A stretch of 64,000 nt of DNA. Source: Ambrosia x helenae. Lineage: Eukaryota; Streptophyta; Magnoliopsida; Asterales; Asteraceae. The position numbers were made by a program, and so were the translations under genes. The stretch spans positions 88,136,706-88,200,705 of the forward strand of contig CM061231.1 of NCBI GenBank assembly GCA_030844895.1, given 5' to 3'. Positions within the stretch are counted from its first letter, which is position 1. The number at the start of each line of letters is the position of its first letter. A model generated the notes under the pieces. That model was not told where the DNA came from. It saw only the letters and a program-made list of their open reading frames with translations, and made no database searches. Below, in pieces: positions 10,135 through 21,144 of this stretch.

Positions 10135-13100
10135 TTATAAATAATTTACTACTATAAATATTTTCTTTTGATTGTAAGAATTGTAAGAATATTCCGAGAA
10201 CACCAATTCCAATTTGATTACCAAAGGTTTATTAGAAATACATTTTTCTTTCATTAACAGAATTTTTGAAAATACTGTATGTGACAACTCGGGTAAATCT
10301 CTCTTTTGGTTTCTATCTTTTTGTTTGTTTCCTTCGTTATTTCTTTTGTCCTTTTGGTACTTGTGCAATTTTCGGGACGAAAATTCTTTTAACGTGGGGA
10401 TGATGTGACACCCGGCAAATTCTGGTTAACAACGTTGTCTAGATGAAAGTCTACCTTAGCGAGTCACGCGTATATTGTACTTAACTGGGTTAGTTAAGTC
10501 GGGTTATGGTTCGGGAACTATTGGTTAGTCTAGAAGATCATTGGATGTTGGTCTAGAGGTTCGTTAGATGTCAGTCCTTAACCAAGTGTACAAAAGGTGA
10601 CGATTGTAGGATCGTCAGGGCATACGGAACGTACGAGTCTCGAGTCCCGGGAATTGGTGAACGAGTGTAAATATGTGTATTTACTTGTGTTATGTGTTTA
10701 CAATCATTATGTGACTTGTCGGTACGTGAATATGTATTAACATATGTTAAAACGGGGTTTAACGCGCAAAAACACACGAAACCAGCCCCTATAGGCGAGT
10801 AGGAAGGCCTAATCGCCTATAAGGGAGGCGAGTAGGCAAACTTAGGGGCGAGTAGGGGCTACTCGTGTGCCCTTAGGGGCGAGTAGGCCCCAATTGCCTG
10901 AACAATCAGGCGATTAGGATTCCTAATCGCCTGAAACTGCTGCATACTCGCTAGTAACGGGCTGGACGACTAAAAACGACTATAAATACCATACTTAACC
11001 TCCTAAACTTCATTATACCAACCCTAGTCGTCCCATAACCCGCCCCAACACATAAACAACCTCTGGAAGGCGATTTTTGATCAAAACTCAAGGTTTCAAG
11101 CTTGAATCATCATATTTTCATAATCCTAAGGTTTGATTTTCATCCATAACTCTTTATAAACGTTTTTAATCAATCCCTAATGGTCCAGACCTGTTCTTAA
11201 ACGAAAAAGCTTTCTGAAAATCGTCAATAAGGGTTGTTAATCGGATTATAACTAATATGCATGCATTATGAGTGTGTATGATTAGAAAGCTAGGGTTTTT
11301 ATGATTCATGATGATGATTTGATATGTTATTATGATAGATCAGTATTGATGTTGATAGTATGATGATAGAAATCTCAGTAATTGGATATTAGGGTTATGA
11401 TTACGCGTGTTAGTATGATGTTGCATGCTATGTGAATGGTGTTTGGATTACTTGGTTGCATGCAGGACTGATTATACGAGGTTAAACGAAGGATTTTGGG
11501 TTAAACATGTTTAGGATAGTGTTTGGGATGATATTGGGTGGTTACACACGTTCTGGATCTGATTTGGAGCGTTAAACGCGCGAAAAACCGGAACAGCAAG
11601 GTTACAGGCGAGTAGCATTCCTAATCGCCTATGTTATAGGCGAGTAGGGTGCTAATCGCCTATAACATAGGCGAGTAGAGGCCTACTCGTGTGAAAGATC
11701 ATGTGATTAGCCCTAATTGCCTATAAGTTCATGTGAATAGCCCTAATTGCCTATAAGTTCATGTGAATAGCCCTAATTGCTAGTAAGTTCATGTGAGTAG
11801 CTCCTAATCGCCTATAATAGAGGCGAGTAGGGTTTCTAATTGCTAGTTGACCAACCTAATTGCTAGTTGACTTTTCCTAATCGCGTGTACTGCTGCTGTA
11901 AGTGTAAATTAGCATTCCGAGACCCGATTTAACATGTAGTAACATGCTAGGAACCCCGTAACATGTCTAGTAACTTGGTAACATATATTTGGATGTAATT
12001 CGGTGCTACGTGAACTAGGTGCTATAACTTGTTGTGCGTTAACGTATGTTAAGTGTAATTGCGTTATTGTATGTTTTGGAGCGTAAACATAACACGGGGA
12101 GTCTCGGGTCACCAATGGGATGTCGAGTCTTGTACTTTGGGTCAGTTAAACAGTCACGGTGTTTTCAAACGAACTTGGTTATGGTCTGGACATCTAGGGA
12201 CTAATTAACCTACGGGTTATTAGTCTAAGTACTTGTAACTGTCGTATGTTAGGTCGCCGCTTTACGGGACTAGCATAGCAGCTGAGTTTACTCGGGTTAA
12301 GGAGTAACGCAACTTAAGGTGAGTTTACGGCCCCTCTTTTAAACTGGTTTTATACTTTCGGGGGAGAAAACATGTGTTAAAACGATTATTTGGTAACTAC
12401 TGTCATACTATGGGTTTCTATTGTGTACTACACGATCTTTGGAAGTCCCGGGGGGAACCATGAATGTGCGGGTTTGCACAACGGGGAAATGTGAATAGCG
12501 CTATTGGGAGTGACCAACCCCGCTCGTCGACTTGGAGGGTCGGCGGGTGCATATTGTCTCAAACAGGAACAACAGGAACAACAGGAACTACATCGGGCAT
12601 ACTTTTGGTATTCGCGTTAGTAATGGTTTTCCAATCGTGGTAGTAACAAAACGTACGCCTAGCTAGCGTATACTGGTTTTCGATTTATTATAGTATGGAC
12701 AGGTGGACTTGGTTCTTGGATACAAAACCTGTAAACTCACCAGCATTTTTGTGCTGACGTAAACTTTTACATGTTTTCTCAGGTCGCTAAGGTAGCACGA
12801 CTGGACTAGGGCGCACGCGTCTGCACGGCATCTTACTAGGGTTGCATGGTCTTTTGAACGTTGAACTATTATTTCATTGTTGAGATACTGTTTTGAATAA
12901 GCTTCCGCTGTAAACGGGATTTTAAACTATGTTTTGAAATTGCATTTATATTCATTTAGACTTGTTTATTGTGATCGTTGGTTTGGATCCTGGTTTGTCA
13001 TGCGCCTCGCGGTAAAACTCCGCAAGTGGATTTTGAGGGTGTGACACTGTAAGTAGGAAATTTAAACGAAAGAACATATTGTTGCATTTATCGGCGCTTG

Positions 13101-13200
13101 GTTTGATTATCGTATAAAAGAAGAGAAATAAAGTTATTTTTTTTAAATAACGATTTCCTCGCCTTTTATAGTGTAAAAAATATTAGTCTTTTCATTCATA
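10135..13200 (-). repeat. Promoter/leader repeat unit B, split by a solo LTR
   Basis: Minus-strand unit with TATAAAAG at 13163-13170 and the peptide IKLELVFSEYSYN near 10200. The two halves (10135-10279 and 13047-13200) are separated by the solo LTR at 10280-13046. The sequence across the join matches units A and C. Confidence 0.5.
10280..13046 (+). mobile_element. Solo LTR, Ty3/gypsy chromovirus family, with 124-bp 5' extension
   Basis: Begins TGTGACAACTCGGG and ends GAGGGTGTGACA, with CTGTA directly outside both ends (10275-10279 and 13047-13051). From 10404 it matches the LTRs of the full element at 15528-26023: the TGTGACACCCGG start, the conserved block with GGTCGCTAAGGTAGCA, and the 3' end with ATGCGCCTCGCGGTAAAAC. 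The first 124 bp correspond to the segment between the two polypurine tracts of the full element (23340-23454). A TATAAATA lies near 10980. GGCGAGTAGG/CCTAATCGCC hairpin words cluster at 10780-10960 and 11600-11890. No internal region, so it is a solo LTR. Confidence 0.9.
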
Positions 13201-14269
13201 TTTACAAAGGGTCGAGAACTTATAACTTTACAGATAAAGGAAGTAGATGGAAACTTGCAAAATACGACAGTCGTTAATGATAGATGTACTTTATTTTACA
13301 ATTGTTAAACAACTAAAAATATTACCACAAATTTACATATTATCATTATTTTTTATTATTTTTATTAAGCACTAAAAAGTATTTAATTTGTACTTATTTG
13401 AATGTATAAATGATGTGAAATCTTTTATTTATGTTATAACTTAAAAAAGCGAATTTATATTTTATAACAAAACAATAATAATAAAATAATAATGTTAATA
13501 AAGTAACTTCAAAATCGTAATCATTATTTTTGGGCCTTTTTATAATATCTGTTGACTTTTCAACAGTTGCTGTCACAAAAAAGTCTCTCACTATTTTTGC
13601 GAACGGATTGTGTAAAATCTGTAGAAGGAAAAAAACGTCAAAAGACTCACTATAACAACATCTTTTGTTACACGATTAAAGTTATTATTAAAGTATGACT
13701 ATAAAGTTAAATTACAGAAATATTTTCAAATTCATAAATAAAAATCTTGATATGTGTAATAAATGATGAATTTCGCTACTTTCCCACCGAAACAAATCTT
13801 CAAATTCTATTTTTTTTATTTAACAATCAAATTTCCTAACAAATACAAATACTATTTTACTTTTGTTTTATCTAAATTCGACATGAAAAGGTTGTTTTTT
13901 TCCTTATATAAGCGAGTAAAGATAATAAATATAATTATATTATTTGTGTATATGATTATTAATTGTACTTTAATTGAAAAATATTGAATTTTAACACTTG
14001 AGTATATTCGCGATATACAAATTAAAAAAAATGTATTGAATTTGTCTACAAACAATTAATCTTAATATTCAAAGGAACTTTCATTACATAGTTAACCAAA
14101 ATTTGTGGACTTGTCAACAAATTTGTCAAACAATAGTTATACGATTCAACCTTATTATTACAATTCCATAATTTGAATGAAATATTTAATTTAACAAAAA
14201 TAAATACAAAATAGAAGACTTATAAAAGAACAAATCCAAATATCTATAAAAAACTACTTTAACAACAAA
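13201..14269. other. AT-rich spacer of the Helitron-like block
   Basis: No gene. Holds one copy of the ATCTGTTGA..TCAACAG hairpin motif (about 13547-13570) found throughout 13-36 kb. Open frames here are AT-rich and show no family features. Confidence 0.4.
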
Positions 14270-14780
14270 AAAAAATTACAAAACCCTACGAATGATCGTT
14301 CTTCAAGTTGTGATCGGAACAAAATCACAAACATAATCAAAAGCAGTCCGACGACAACATGTCGTATTAAAACATCATAAGTTCGAAAACCCTAAAAATT
14401 GGAAATAGGGTCTGCATATAGTAAGAATGGATTGATGTTTTCCTTTTAAGATCGTAGGAGCCGAAAAACATCAATTCCAACTTCTATACCAACAGATTGT
14501 TGGTAATCTATTTTCCTTTGATTGTAGGAATCTTTCAGAAGATTTGTAGAAAGCCATTTGAACGTAAAATCATTATGCATATGGGATGGAGAGTTGTAAA
14601 CTGAAAATAGTTGAAGGAGTATATAAAAATGGAAAATGAATATTGGCAATTCCTCCCCTTTTATAGAGTGAATATACTAATCCGTAAAGTTGCTTTTGAA
14701 CTTTATCAGTTGGATTTAAACTAAATATAAAGTTCGAAATTACTTTTGGGCTTTTTATTTATTAATTATTTATTTATTAT
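14270..14780 (-). repeat. Promoter/leader repeat unit C
   Basis: Best parallel of unit A. On the minus strand TATAAAAG (14658-14665) precedes a 67-codon open frame (14446-14649) that includes NDFTFKWLSTNLLKDSYNQ. In another frame it carries KLELMFFGSY, the peptide shared with the other units. A further TATAAAAG on the same strand lies at 15169-15176. Confidence 0.5.
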
Positions 14781-15522
14781 AGAAAGAAAGACAATTGCAA
14801 CACAACAATAATAATAAAATAATATTGTTAATAAACTAAATTCAAAATCGTAATCATTACTTTTGAGGCTTTTTATAACATTTGTTGAGTTTTCAACAGA
14901 TGTTGTCAAACATATCTCTATCAGTATTTACAAACAGTTTGTGTAACCTGTAAAAAGAAGAAAACTGTCATAAGTCTCACTATAATTTTATTACACGATT
15001 AAATTTGTTATTAAAACTAACACTATAAGGTATAATTACATAAACCATTTCAACTTCATAATTAAGGTCTTTCACTTGTGCGGTTTTTAATTTTTTTTAA
15101 AATATTAAGTGTCTCTTTTTTTATTCATAATGTCGACTTATATTTTCAATAATATATGACTTCTGGAGCTTTTATAGAGAGAAAGACAATTAGAACACAA
15201 AAATAATAAAATAATATTTTTAATAAAATTAGTTCAAATGGTAATCATTAAGTTTGGAATTCGAGTGTCTGTTGATATAAAAAAAATCTCAATGATCTAT
15301 TCTATAGTATTGAAAGATATCTTTATCCTTATTTTATTGTATATACTTTGGTTTATAACATCTGTTGAGTTGTCAACAGATGTTCTAACACAAAAGTCTC
15401 TCAGTATTAAAATATCCCGATTTAATTATATATATATATATATATATATTATATCATGTTTTATTTTATCACATCTGTTAACTTCTAATAGAATTTGTAC
15501 AACAGCATAAACAGTTTAAGTT
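14781..15522. other. AT-rich spacer with paired hairpin motifs
   Basis: Two clear copies of the hairpin motif, GTTGAGTTTTCAACAGATG near 14882 and ATCTGTTGAGTTGTCAACAG near 15360. A short TA microsatellite lies near 15430-15450. No gene. Confidence 0.5.
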
Positions 15523-15527
15523 GTTTA

Positions 15528-18096
15528 TGTGACACCCGGCAAATTCTGGTTAACAACGTTGTCTAGATTAAAGTCTACCTTAGCGAGTCACGCGTATATT
15601 ATACTTAACTAGGGTTAGCTAGATAGCTAGATAGGACATACGTGCATTGTTGTGAGTTAATATGTGATTACATGATTAGTGAACCTCGGACGTTGGTGAA
15701 TAATAAACTTATGTGTCTCGGTGATATCTGACAAACTTATGTGAAAACCATACGTGATTATGTGAACCTAAACCGAACACGTTAATAAAAATCATTAAAA
15801 GTGGAGTATGAGGTTGATTAGGGTCTTAACGCATGGGGTTGCACTTGTTACGGTCCGAAATAACGAAAACGTCAAAGGATAACGCGTCGGGTGATGAAAC
15901 GAGACACGAACGAGGGCCTCGGGCCTGTGAGCGGCCGCTCACAGGGCCCGAGCGGCCGCTCGCTCATGTCTGACGGGTTTAAACCGCCTTAAACTCTTAT
16001 TTAAGCATCCTTAACCCCATGCAACCCTAAACTGAACCCTAATCGCCCCCTTTCTGCCCCACATGAATTATTAACCCTAAACCACCTGCTAAAGCTCAAG
16101 AACATCAATCGGGAAGCTTGGAGAGCGTTCGGTTGGTTGTTTTGGAGTGTTTGTGGTATAATCTTCATTCCCTTATGTTTTAATCTTCTTTAAATTGTTT
16201 TAAAACATCAAAACCTTGTTTGTCCAGGTCTGAAAGTATTTTATAAAAGTTAAAACATGATGATTACGAAGATTAAAAGGGTCAAGCACATTGTTATATA
16301 ATGAATGTTATATGTTTTGCATGATTATGCATGTTCTTGATGTTTTAGACTTCTAGGGTTTGTGAATAATGATGTTTGTGATGTATAATTAGGGTTTTGA
16401 CCAGATGTGGTTCTTACTAATGTTGTATGATGATTATTAGGTGTTATTGATTGATAATATGCAACTAGGGTTTGATATAATTGATAATATTGCATGATTA
16501 GAATCTGGACAGATTCTGAATGTCGACTTGTAGGGTCTGTTTCGTGGCTTGAAAACAATTGGTTTGATCGATTCTTTGCATGAATAGATTGTACATAGTC
16601 TTAGCTTTTTAGAATGGGCAAAATCATCTGATTTGGATGTCGTTTGATATGTTTTTGGAATTTTCATTTAAAATAGGTCAGGTCAGAATTTCGGGTATCA
16701 AACTGAGTCAACTTTGAAACATCATAAATCAAGTTTTATAAAGAGTTGGGTTGTGAAATTTTTACAGAAGGTTAATATTGGAGTAATATGAGTTTTCCAA
16801 GTGGATTCATCCCGTTTGGATGAATACACAATTTTTGGGAATTTATCTACCAAACTGACCTGTTAGGAAGGTTTTCTGAACATAGATGTATTAGACGAAT
16901 TTTAATTATTTTTGTGTTCGGATTTAAGACAAAACAAAAATAGGTATTGTTAAGTGAATCCCAAAGAAAATTCAGTAAAAATTTGGGAGGTTAACTCACT
17001 GATTTGCTATTTTAAATAAATTCGTTTTGATTGCGCACAATCTGTCCTGAAAACACAGATTGTGTATTATGTGCTTATGTGATTAATTGAGGTCTTAGGT
17101 GGTATGGAATTGACATGTAACTGAAGTACACTTGTCTGAGACACATACGGAATGTAGAAACTAATTGTAACCAACGTATTCACCAACGGGTCCGTAGGAT
17201 TTACTTATGCATGTAGAATCACTAGGTGTCACTTACACGCTTTTGAACATTTAAAACGCCTTGGACAAACGAGTTATATGGTGTAATGATATTACGCCTA
17301 TACTCACTTAATGACACTGTTATTAGGGTCTCGGTAGCATATATTACTTGCTGTTCGGATTCTTTGCTTGCACGTTAAGGTGAGTTTACGGCCCCTCTTT
17401 TAACTGGTTTCACTTTTTGGGGGAGAAAACATGTGTTAAACTTATGTTTTGGTAACAACTGTCATACTATGGGTTTCTATGGTTTACTATACGATCTTTG
17501 GAAGTCCCGGGGGAAACCATGAATGTGCGGGTTAGCACAACGGGGAAATGTGAATAGATCTATTGGGAGTAACCAACCCCGCTCGTCGGCTTGGAGGGCC
17601 GGGCGAGTGCATATTGTCTCAAACAGGAACAGGTTTACTATTCGGGCACGACATCTGGTTTGCGAGTTAGTAATGGTTTTCCAATCGTTGTAGTAACAAA
17701 ACATACGCCTAGCTAGCGTACTTGGTTTACAAATTGATATAGTATGGACAGGTTGAACTTGATACTTCGATTACAAAACCTGTGAACTCACCAGCATTTT
17801 TGTGCTGACGTAACTCTTACATGTTTTCTCAGGTCGCTAAGGTAGCACTACGGAACTAGGGCGCACGCGTCTGCACGGCGTCTAGTTAGGGTTGCATGGT
17901 TTTCGAACATTGAATATTTTGGTTTACGTTTGGATTATGTTTTGAGAATAAGCTTCCGCTGTATTTGGGGATTTTAAACTATGTTTTTGAAATTGCATAT
18001 GTTCATTTAGATTGTTTATTGTGATTGTTGACTTGGATCCTGGTTTGTCATGCGCCTCGCGGTAAAACTCCGCAAGTGGATTTTGAGGGTGTGACA
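15528..18096 (+). repeat. 5' LTR of the gypsy element
   Basis: Starts TGTGACACCCGG and ends GGGTGTGACA. Contains a perfect 22-bp palindrome (15924-15945) centred on a NotI-like GCGGCCGC, and a TATTTAAG near 15993 as a possible TATA element. Open frames within it are not genes; the same frames recur in the 3' LTR. Confidence 0.95.
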
Positions 18097-18099
18097 GAT

Positions 18100-18113
18100 T
18101 GGTATCAGAGCCA
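18100..18113 (+). other. Primer binding site (initiator Met tRNA)
   Basis: TGGTATCAGAGCCA starts 3 bp after the 5' LTR. It is the complement of the 3' end of plant initiator methionine tRNA, the usual primer of Ty3/gypsy reverse transcription. Confidence 0.9.
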
Positions 18114-18652
18114 ATGGTTATAGTGAACTAGGACTGCATGTAGAGTCTAGTCTATAGCCGAGTCGCACACACTAGACGATCACATAGTACTAAACATTAT
18201 GGTGGTTACGTATGGGCTTTTCGGGGTGTCTCTAAATCATCTGACCTTCCTATGTTACATCATCCGTTCTATCTTAGGTCGGGTTACTTGCTTTCTAGGC
18301 AGTGTGGTATATTGGGGTAAATCGTGTACTCTTGAGATTTGTCCAAGGCTCGGACATCTCCCTTTCATACTCCAATAGAAACACTTGCCATAAATTACCG
18401 TAGCATTACGGTGTATAGCTAAGAGCCTATGTTCGGTGATTTGAACTTTGAACTAGGAGAACACTTGGAGGACCATGTAGAGCGGTTTATCATTTTGGGT
18501 GCACACAAAATCATAAACCGAAATGCATGAAAGCCCTAGTGAGCTTTGGGTTTGAATGGATAGTCCTGAGTTGGATCTAGCTTTGATCTTGTGAACGCTA
18601 GTGGTTACCATTAGCTGCGAAACTAAATTTTCCCGTCCTTTCTGTCAGAATC
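18114..18652 (+). other. Untranslated leader of the gypsy element
   Basis: Between the primer site and the first gag ATG; no coding sequence is recognised. It presumably carries packaging signals. Confidence 0.6.
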
Positions 18653-18803
18653 ATGTCTGGAGTACGAGGAGGACGTGGAGGTGGCCGCGCTGGTGGGCGG
18701 GGTGGTGGTCGTGGTGGTGGTGGTCGTGGAGGTGTAAACCTATCACAGGAAGATCTGAACAACTTACTGCAAGCTGCCTTTCAGTTAGGGCACAATGGTG
18801 GTG
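18653..18803 (+). CDS. gag: gag, N-terminal Gly/Arg-rich exon-like part
   Basis: Opens at ATG 18653 (MSGVRGGRGGGRAGGRG) and codes about 27 residues of RGG/GGR repeats, then NLSQEDLNNLLQAAFQLG. The frame would stop soon after 18803, but a GTAAGT donor at 18804 and a TTTCAG acceptor ending at 18882 bracket 79 nt. Removing these joins this part in frame to the capsid ORF. RGG boxes bind RNA, which suits a Gag N-terminus. Translation from ATG 18867 or a later ATG without splicing is the alternative. Confidence 0.6.
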
Positions 18804-18882
18804 GTAAGTTGATTTATCCACTTTTGCCTCATTGGTGAACTTTGTTTACATCCTTCGTGGTTTTTCATGCGCTTCATTTCAG
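18804..18882 (+). other. Intron-like 79-nt segment inside gag
   Basis: GTAAGT at the left edge and TTCATTTCAG at the right edge are good plant splice signals. The upstream part is in phase 1, and exact removal restores a GGT codon and the downstream frame. The interior is T-rich, like plant introns. Splicing is inferred from sequence alone. Confidence 0.5.
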
Positions 18883-20423
18883 GTGGTCCTGTTAACCCAC
18901 CCCCACCTATGTGTACCTACAAGATGTTTCGGGACTGTAAGCCCCAGGAATTCTCTGGCACTGAGGGTGCGGTGAGCTTGCTCAGGTGGCTGGAAAAGGT
19001 GGAGTCAGTGTTTCTGATGTGCAACTGTCTCCCAGAGGATCGAGTCAAGTATGCTGCTGCGTTATTCCAGGATGTTGCTTTGACCTGGTGGAACAATATC
19101 ACCCAGAATATGGGTATAGGGGAGGCTTATGCTATGCCTTGGGAAAATTTTGTTCAACTACTGAAGCGAGAGTACTGTCCAAGGGAAGAAGTTCAGAAGC
19201 TAGAGCATGAGGTGTGGAACCTCAAGATGACCGGGTCAGAGATTGAAAAGTATACGGTAAGGCGTAATGAGTTGGCAGTGCTGTGTCCTGATCTGCATGT
19301 GCCAGAATACAGGAGGATTGAACACTACATCTCGGGGCTAGTACCAGAAATCGCAGGGTTGGTGGCTGCAGGGATTCTTCCTACATACTCAGAGGTGGTC
19401 CGATCGGCTCACAGGATGACAAACTTGAAGGTGAATGAGGGTATCTTGCCTGCTAAGGGTTCGACTGTCAAGGCCCCGGAGAATAACAAGCGTAAATGGG
19501 ATAATGAGGGGAAAGGATCTGTGCCAGCACCAGCACAACAGGGTAAGAGATTCGATAGCGGGGTTTCTTCTTCTTCTGGTACCAAACCGGGTGGTTATGC
19601 GGGGAGATTACCTAAGTGCAACAAATGTGGGCGTCATCATCAGGGGGACTGCGACCGTAATCGTTGCCATCGCTGCCAGCGACTTGGGCATTTTGCTAAA
19701 GATTGTCGGGCGACACTTCCATCGACCCAGGCCCTAATTACTAACTCGGCTCCTACTGCTCAAGGAACTACGGGAAAACAGGGTTGTTACAACTGTGGGG
19801 AGACTGGGCATTACAAGAAGGAGTGCCCGAAACTGAAGCAGGGCGGGGATGTGAGGGATAGAAACGGTAACGGGAACAACGGGGGCGGTGGCAGGAATGC
19901 ACGTGCCTTCGTCATTGGAGCCGCAGAGGCTAGACAGGATCCTGACACAGTTACCGGTACATTCCTTCTCAATAATCGCTCTGTTAGTGTTTTATTTGAT
20001 TCCGGTGCCGATAAAAGTTTTATATCTATGGAAGTTAGTCGACTGCTAGATGTAGTACCCGAGCCATTAGAGGCTAAGTATGTAATTGAGATGGCTGACG
20101 GTAAAAAGATTGAAGCTACTTGTATCCTTCGGGAGTGTCAACTAGAGTTGTCGGGTTTGTCTTTTCCCATCGACCTTATGCCGGTACCTTTGGGTAGTTT
20201 TGACGTTGTTGTAGGCATGGATTGGTTGTCTTTGTATCGCGTTGAGATCGTTTGTTACGACAAGATTATTCGGATTCCCCTCCCTGATGGAGAATTCCTT
20301 TCTGTGTACGGTATCAAGGGCGGTGCTCCGCTAAATCTCATCTCCAGCATGAAAGCCCTTAAGTATCTTCGAAAGGGTTTATTCGGCCGTTTTGGCACTT
20401 TTATCTGTTTCCTCTACCGATGA
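18867..20423 (+). CDS. gag-pro: gag capsid, zinc knuckles and protease
   Basis: A 518-codon open frame. Residues about 20-170 are a retrotransposon capsid domain (FQDVALTWWNNI and a conserved W..F...L..EY region). A basic linker follows, then a CxxC..H..C finger (about 250-262) and two CCHC knuckles (about 266-281, CHRCQRLGHFAKDC; about 306-321, CYNCGETGHYKKEC) that bind genomic RNA. An aspartic protease follows, with the active site LFDSGAD near residue 378. The last residues after about 20379 are out of the true frame, because one extra T lies in a TTT run there; pol continues in the next frame. In intact relatives gag and pol are usually one frame. Confidence 0.9.
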   Translation: MRFISGGPVNPPPPMCTYKMFRDCKPQEFSGTEGAVSLLRWLEKVESVFLMCNCLPEDRVKYAAALFQDVALTWWNNITQNMGIGEAYAMPWENFVQLLKREYCPREEVQKLEHEVWNLKMTGSEIEKYTVRRNELAVLCPDLHVPEYRRIEHYISGLVPEIAGLVAAGILPTYSEVVRSAHRMTNLKVNEGILPAKGSTVKAPENNKRKWDNEGKGSVPAPAQQGKRFDSGVSSSSGTKPGGYAGRLPKCNKCGRHHQGDCDRNRCHRCQRLGHFAKDCRATLPSTQALITNSAPTAQGTTGKQGCYNCGETGHYKKECPKLKQGGDVRDRNGNGNNGGGGRNARAFVIGAAEARQDPDTVTGTFLLNNRSVSVLFDSGADKSFISMEVSRLLDVVPEPLEAKYVIEMADGKKIEATCILRECQLELSGLSFPIDLMPVPLGSFDVVVGMDWLSLYRVEIVCYDKIIRIPLPDGEFLSVYGIKGGAPLNLISSMKALKYLRKGLFGRFGTFICFLYR

Positions 20424-21144
20424 GAAGAAGATCGACGATATTCCTGTTGTATGCGAGTTTCCTGATGTATTTCCCGATGATTTGTCTGGTCTTCCTCCCC
20501 ATCGTCAGGTTGAGTTCAGTATTGATCTTGTACCGGGAGCTGCTCCTATTGCTCGGGCCCCCTACCGTCTTGCACCTCCCGAGATGCAGGAATTGTCCAG
20601 TCAGTTACAGGAACTCTTGGACAAGGGTTTCATTAGACCAAGTTCTTCCCCTTGGGGAGCCCCGATTCTGTTCGTTAAGAAGAAAGATGGAAGTTTTCGA
20701 TTGTGTGTGGATTACAGAGAATTGAACAAAGTGACCATCAAGAACCGTTATCCTATTCCACGTATTGATGATCTATTCGACCAACTCCAGGGTTCTAGCT
20801 ACTACTCTAAGATTGATTTGAGGTCCGGTTATCACCAGTTGCGCGTAAGGGAAGCTGACGTTGCAAAGACTGCCTTTCGTACACGTTATGGCCATTTTGA
20901 GTTCTTGGTCATGCCTTTCGGTCTCACAAACGCACCAGCGGTTTTCATGGATTTGATGAACCGCGTTTGCGAACCGTATCTTGACAAGTTCGTCATCGTG
21001 TTTATTGATGACATCCTGATTTACTCCAAGAACAAGACCGAACACGAGGAACACCTGCGTTGGTTTTGGAACTTTTGCGACGGGAACAACTTTACGCTAA
21101 GTTCTCAAAGTGTGACTTTTGGTTACGCGAAGTCCAGTTCCTAG
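20392..21144 (+). CDS. pol: pol, reverse transcriptase part
   Basis: Carries the reverse transcriptase core: RLCVDYRELNKVT, KIDLRSGYHQLRV, FLVMPFGLTNAP and the catalytic FIDD box near residues 204-207 (the family YxDD position). The family frame opens before the ATG at 20392, which is simply the first Met after the upstream frameshift. The C-terminal residues after about 21060 are out of frame, because one T is missing near 21060. The rest of RT lies in the following frame. Confidence 0.9.
   Translation: MALLSVSSTDEKKIDDIPVVCEFPDVFPDDLSGLPPHRQVEFSIDLVPGAAPIARAPYRLAPPEMQELSSQLQELLDKGFIRPSSSPWGAPILFVKKKDGSFRLCVDYRELNKVTIKNRYPIPRIDDLFDQLQGSSYYSKIDLRSGYHQLRVREADVAKTAFRTRYGHFEFLVMPFGLTNAPAVFMDLMNRVCEPYLDKFVIVFIDDILIYSKNKTEHEEHLRWFWNFCDGNNFTLSSQSVTFGYAKSSS

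Noticed and set aside
13394..14055. Several Phe/Ile/Tyr-rich small open frames
   Set aside because: Composition is what AT-rich non-coding DNA gives in any frame; no start context or homologous unit supports them.
16325..16667. Minus-strand frames of 76-77 codons, repeated identically at 24255-24597
   Set aside because: Both lie at the same place in the two LTRs; duplication is explained by the LTR and they show no protein features.
18100..18113. Possible tRNA fragment
   Set aside because: It is only the complement of the initiator tRNA 3' end beside an LTR, which is a primer binding site; no cloverleaf follows.
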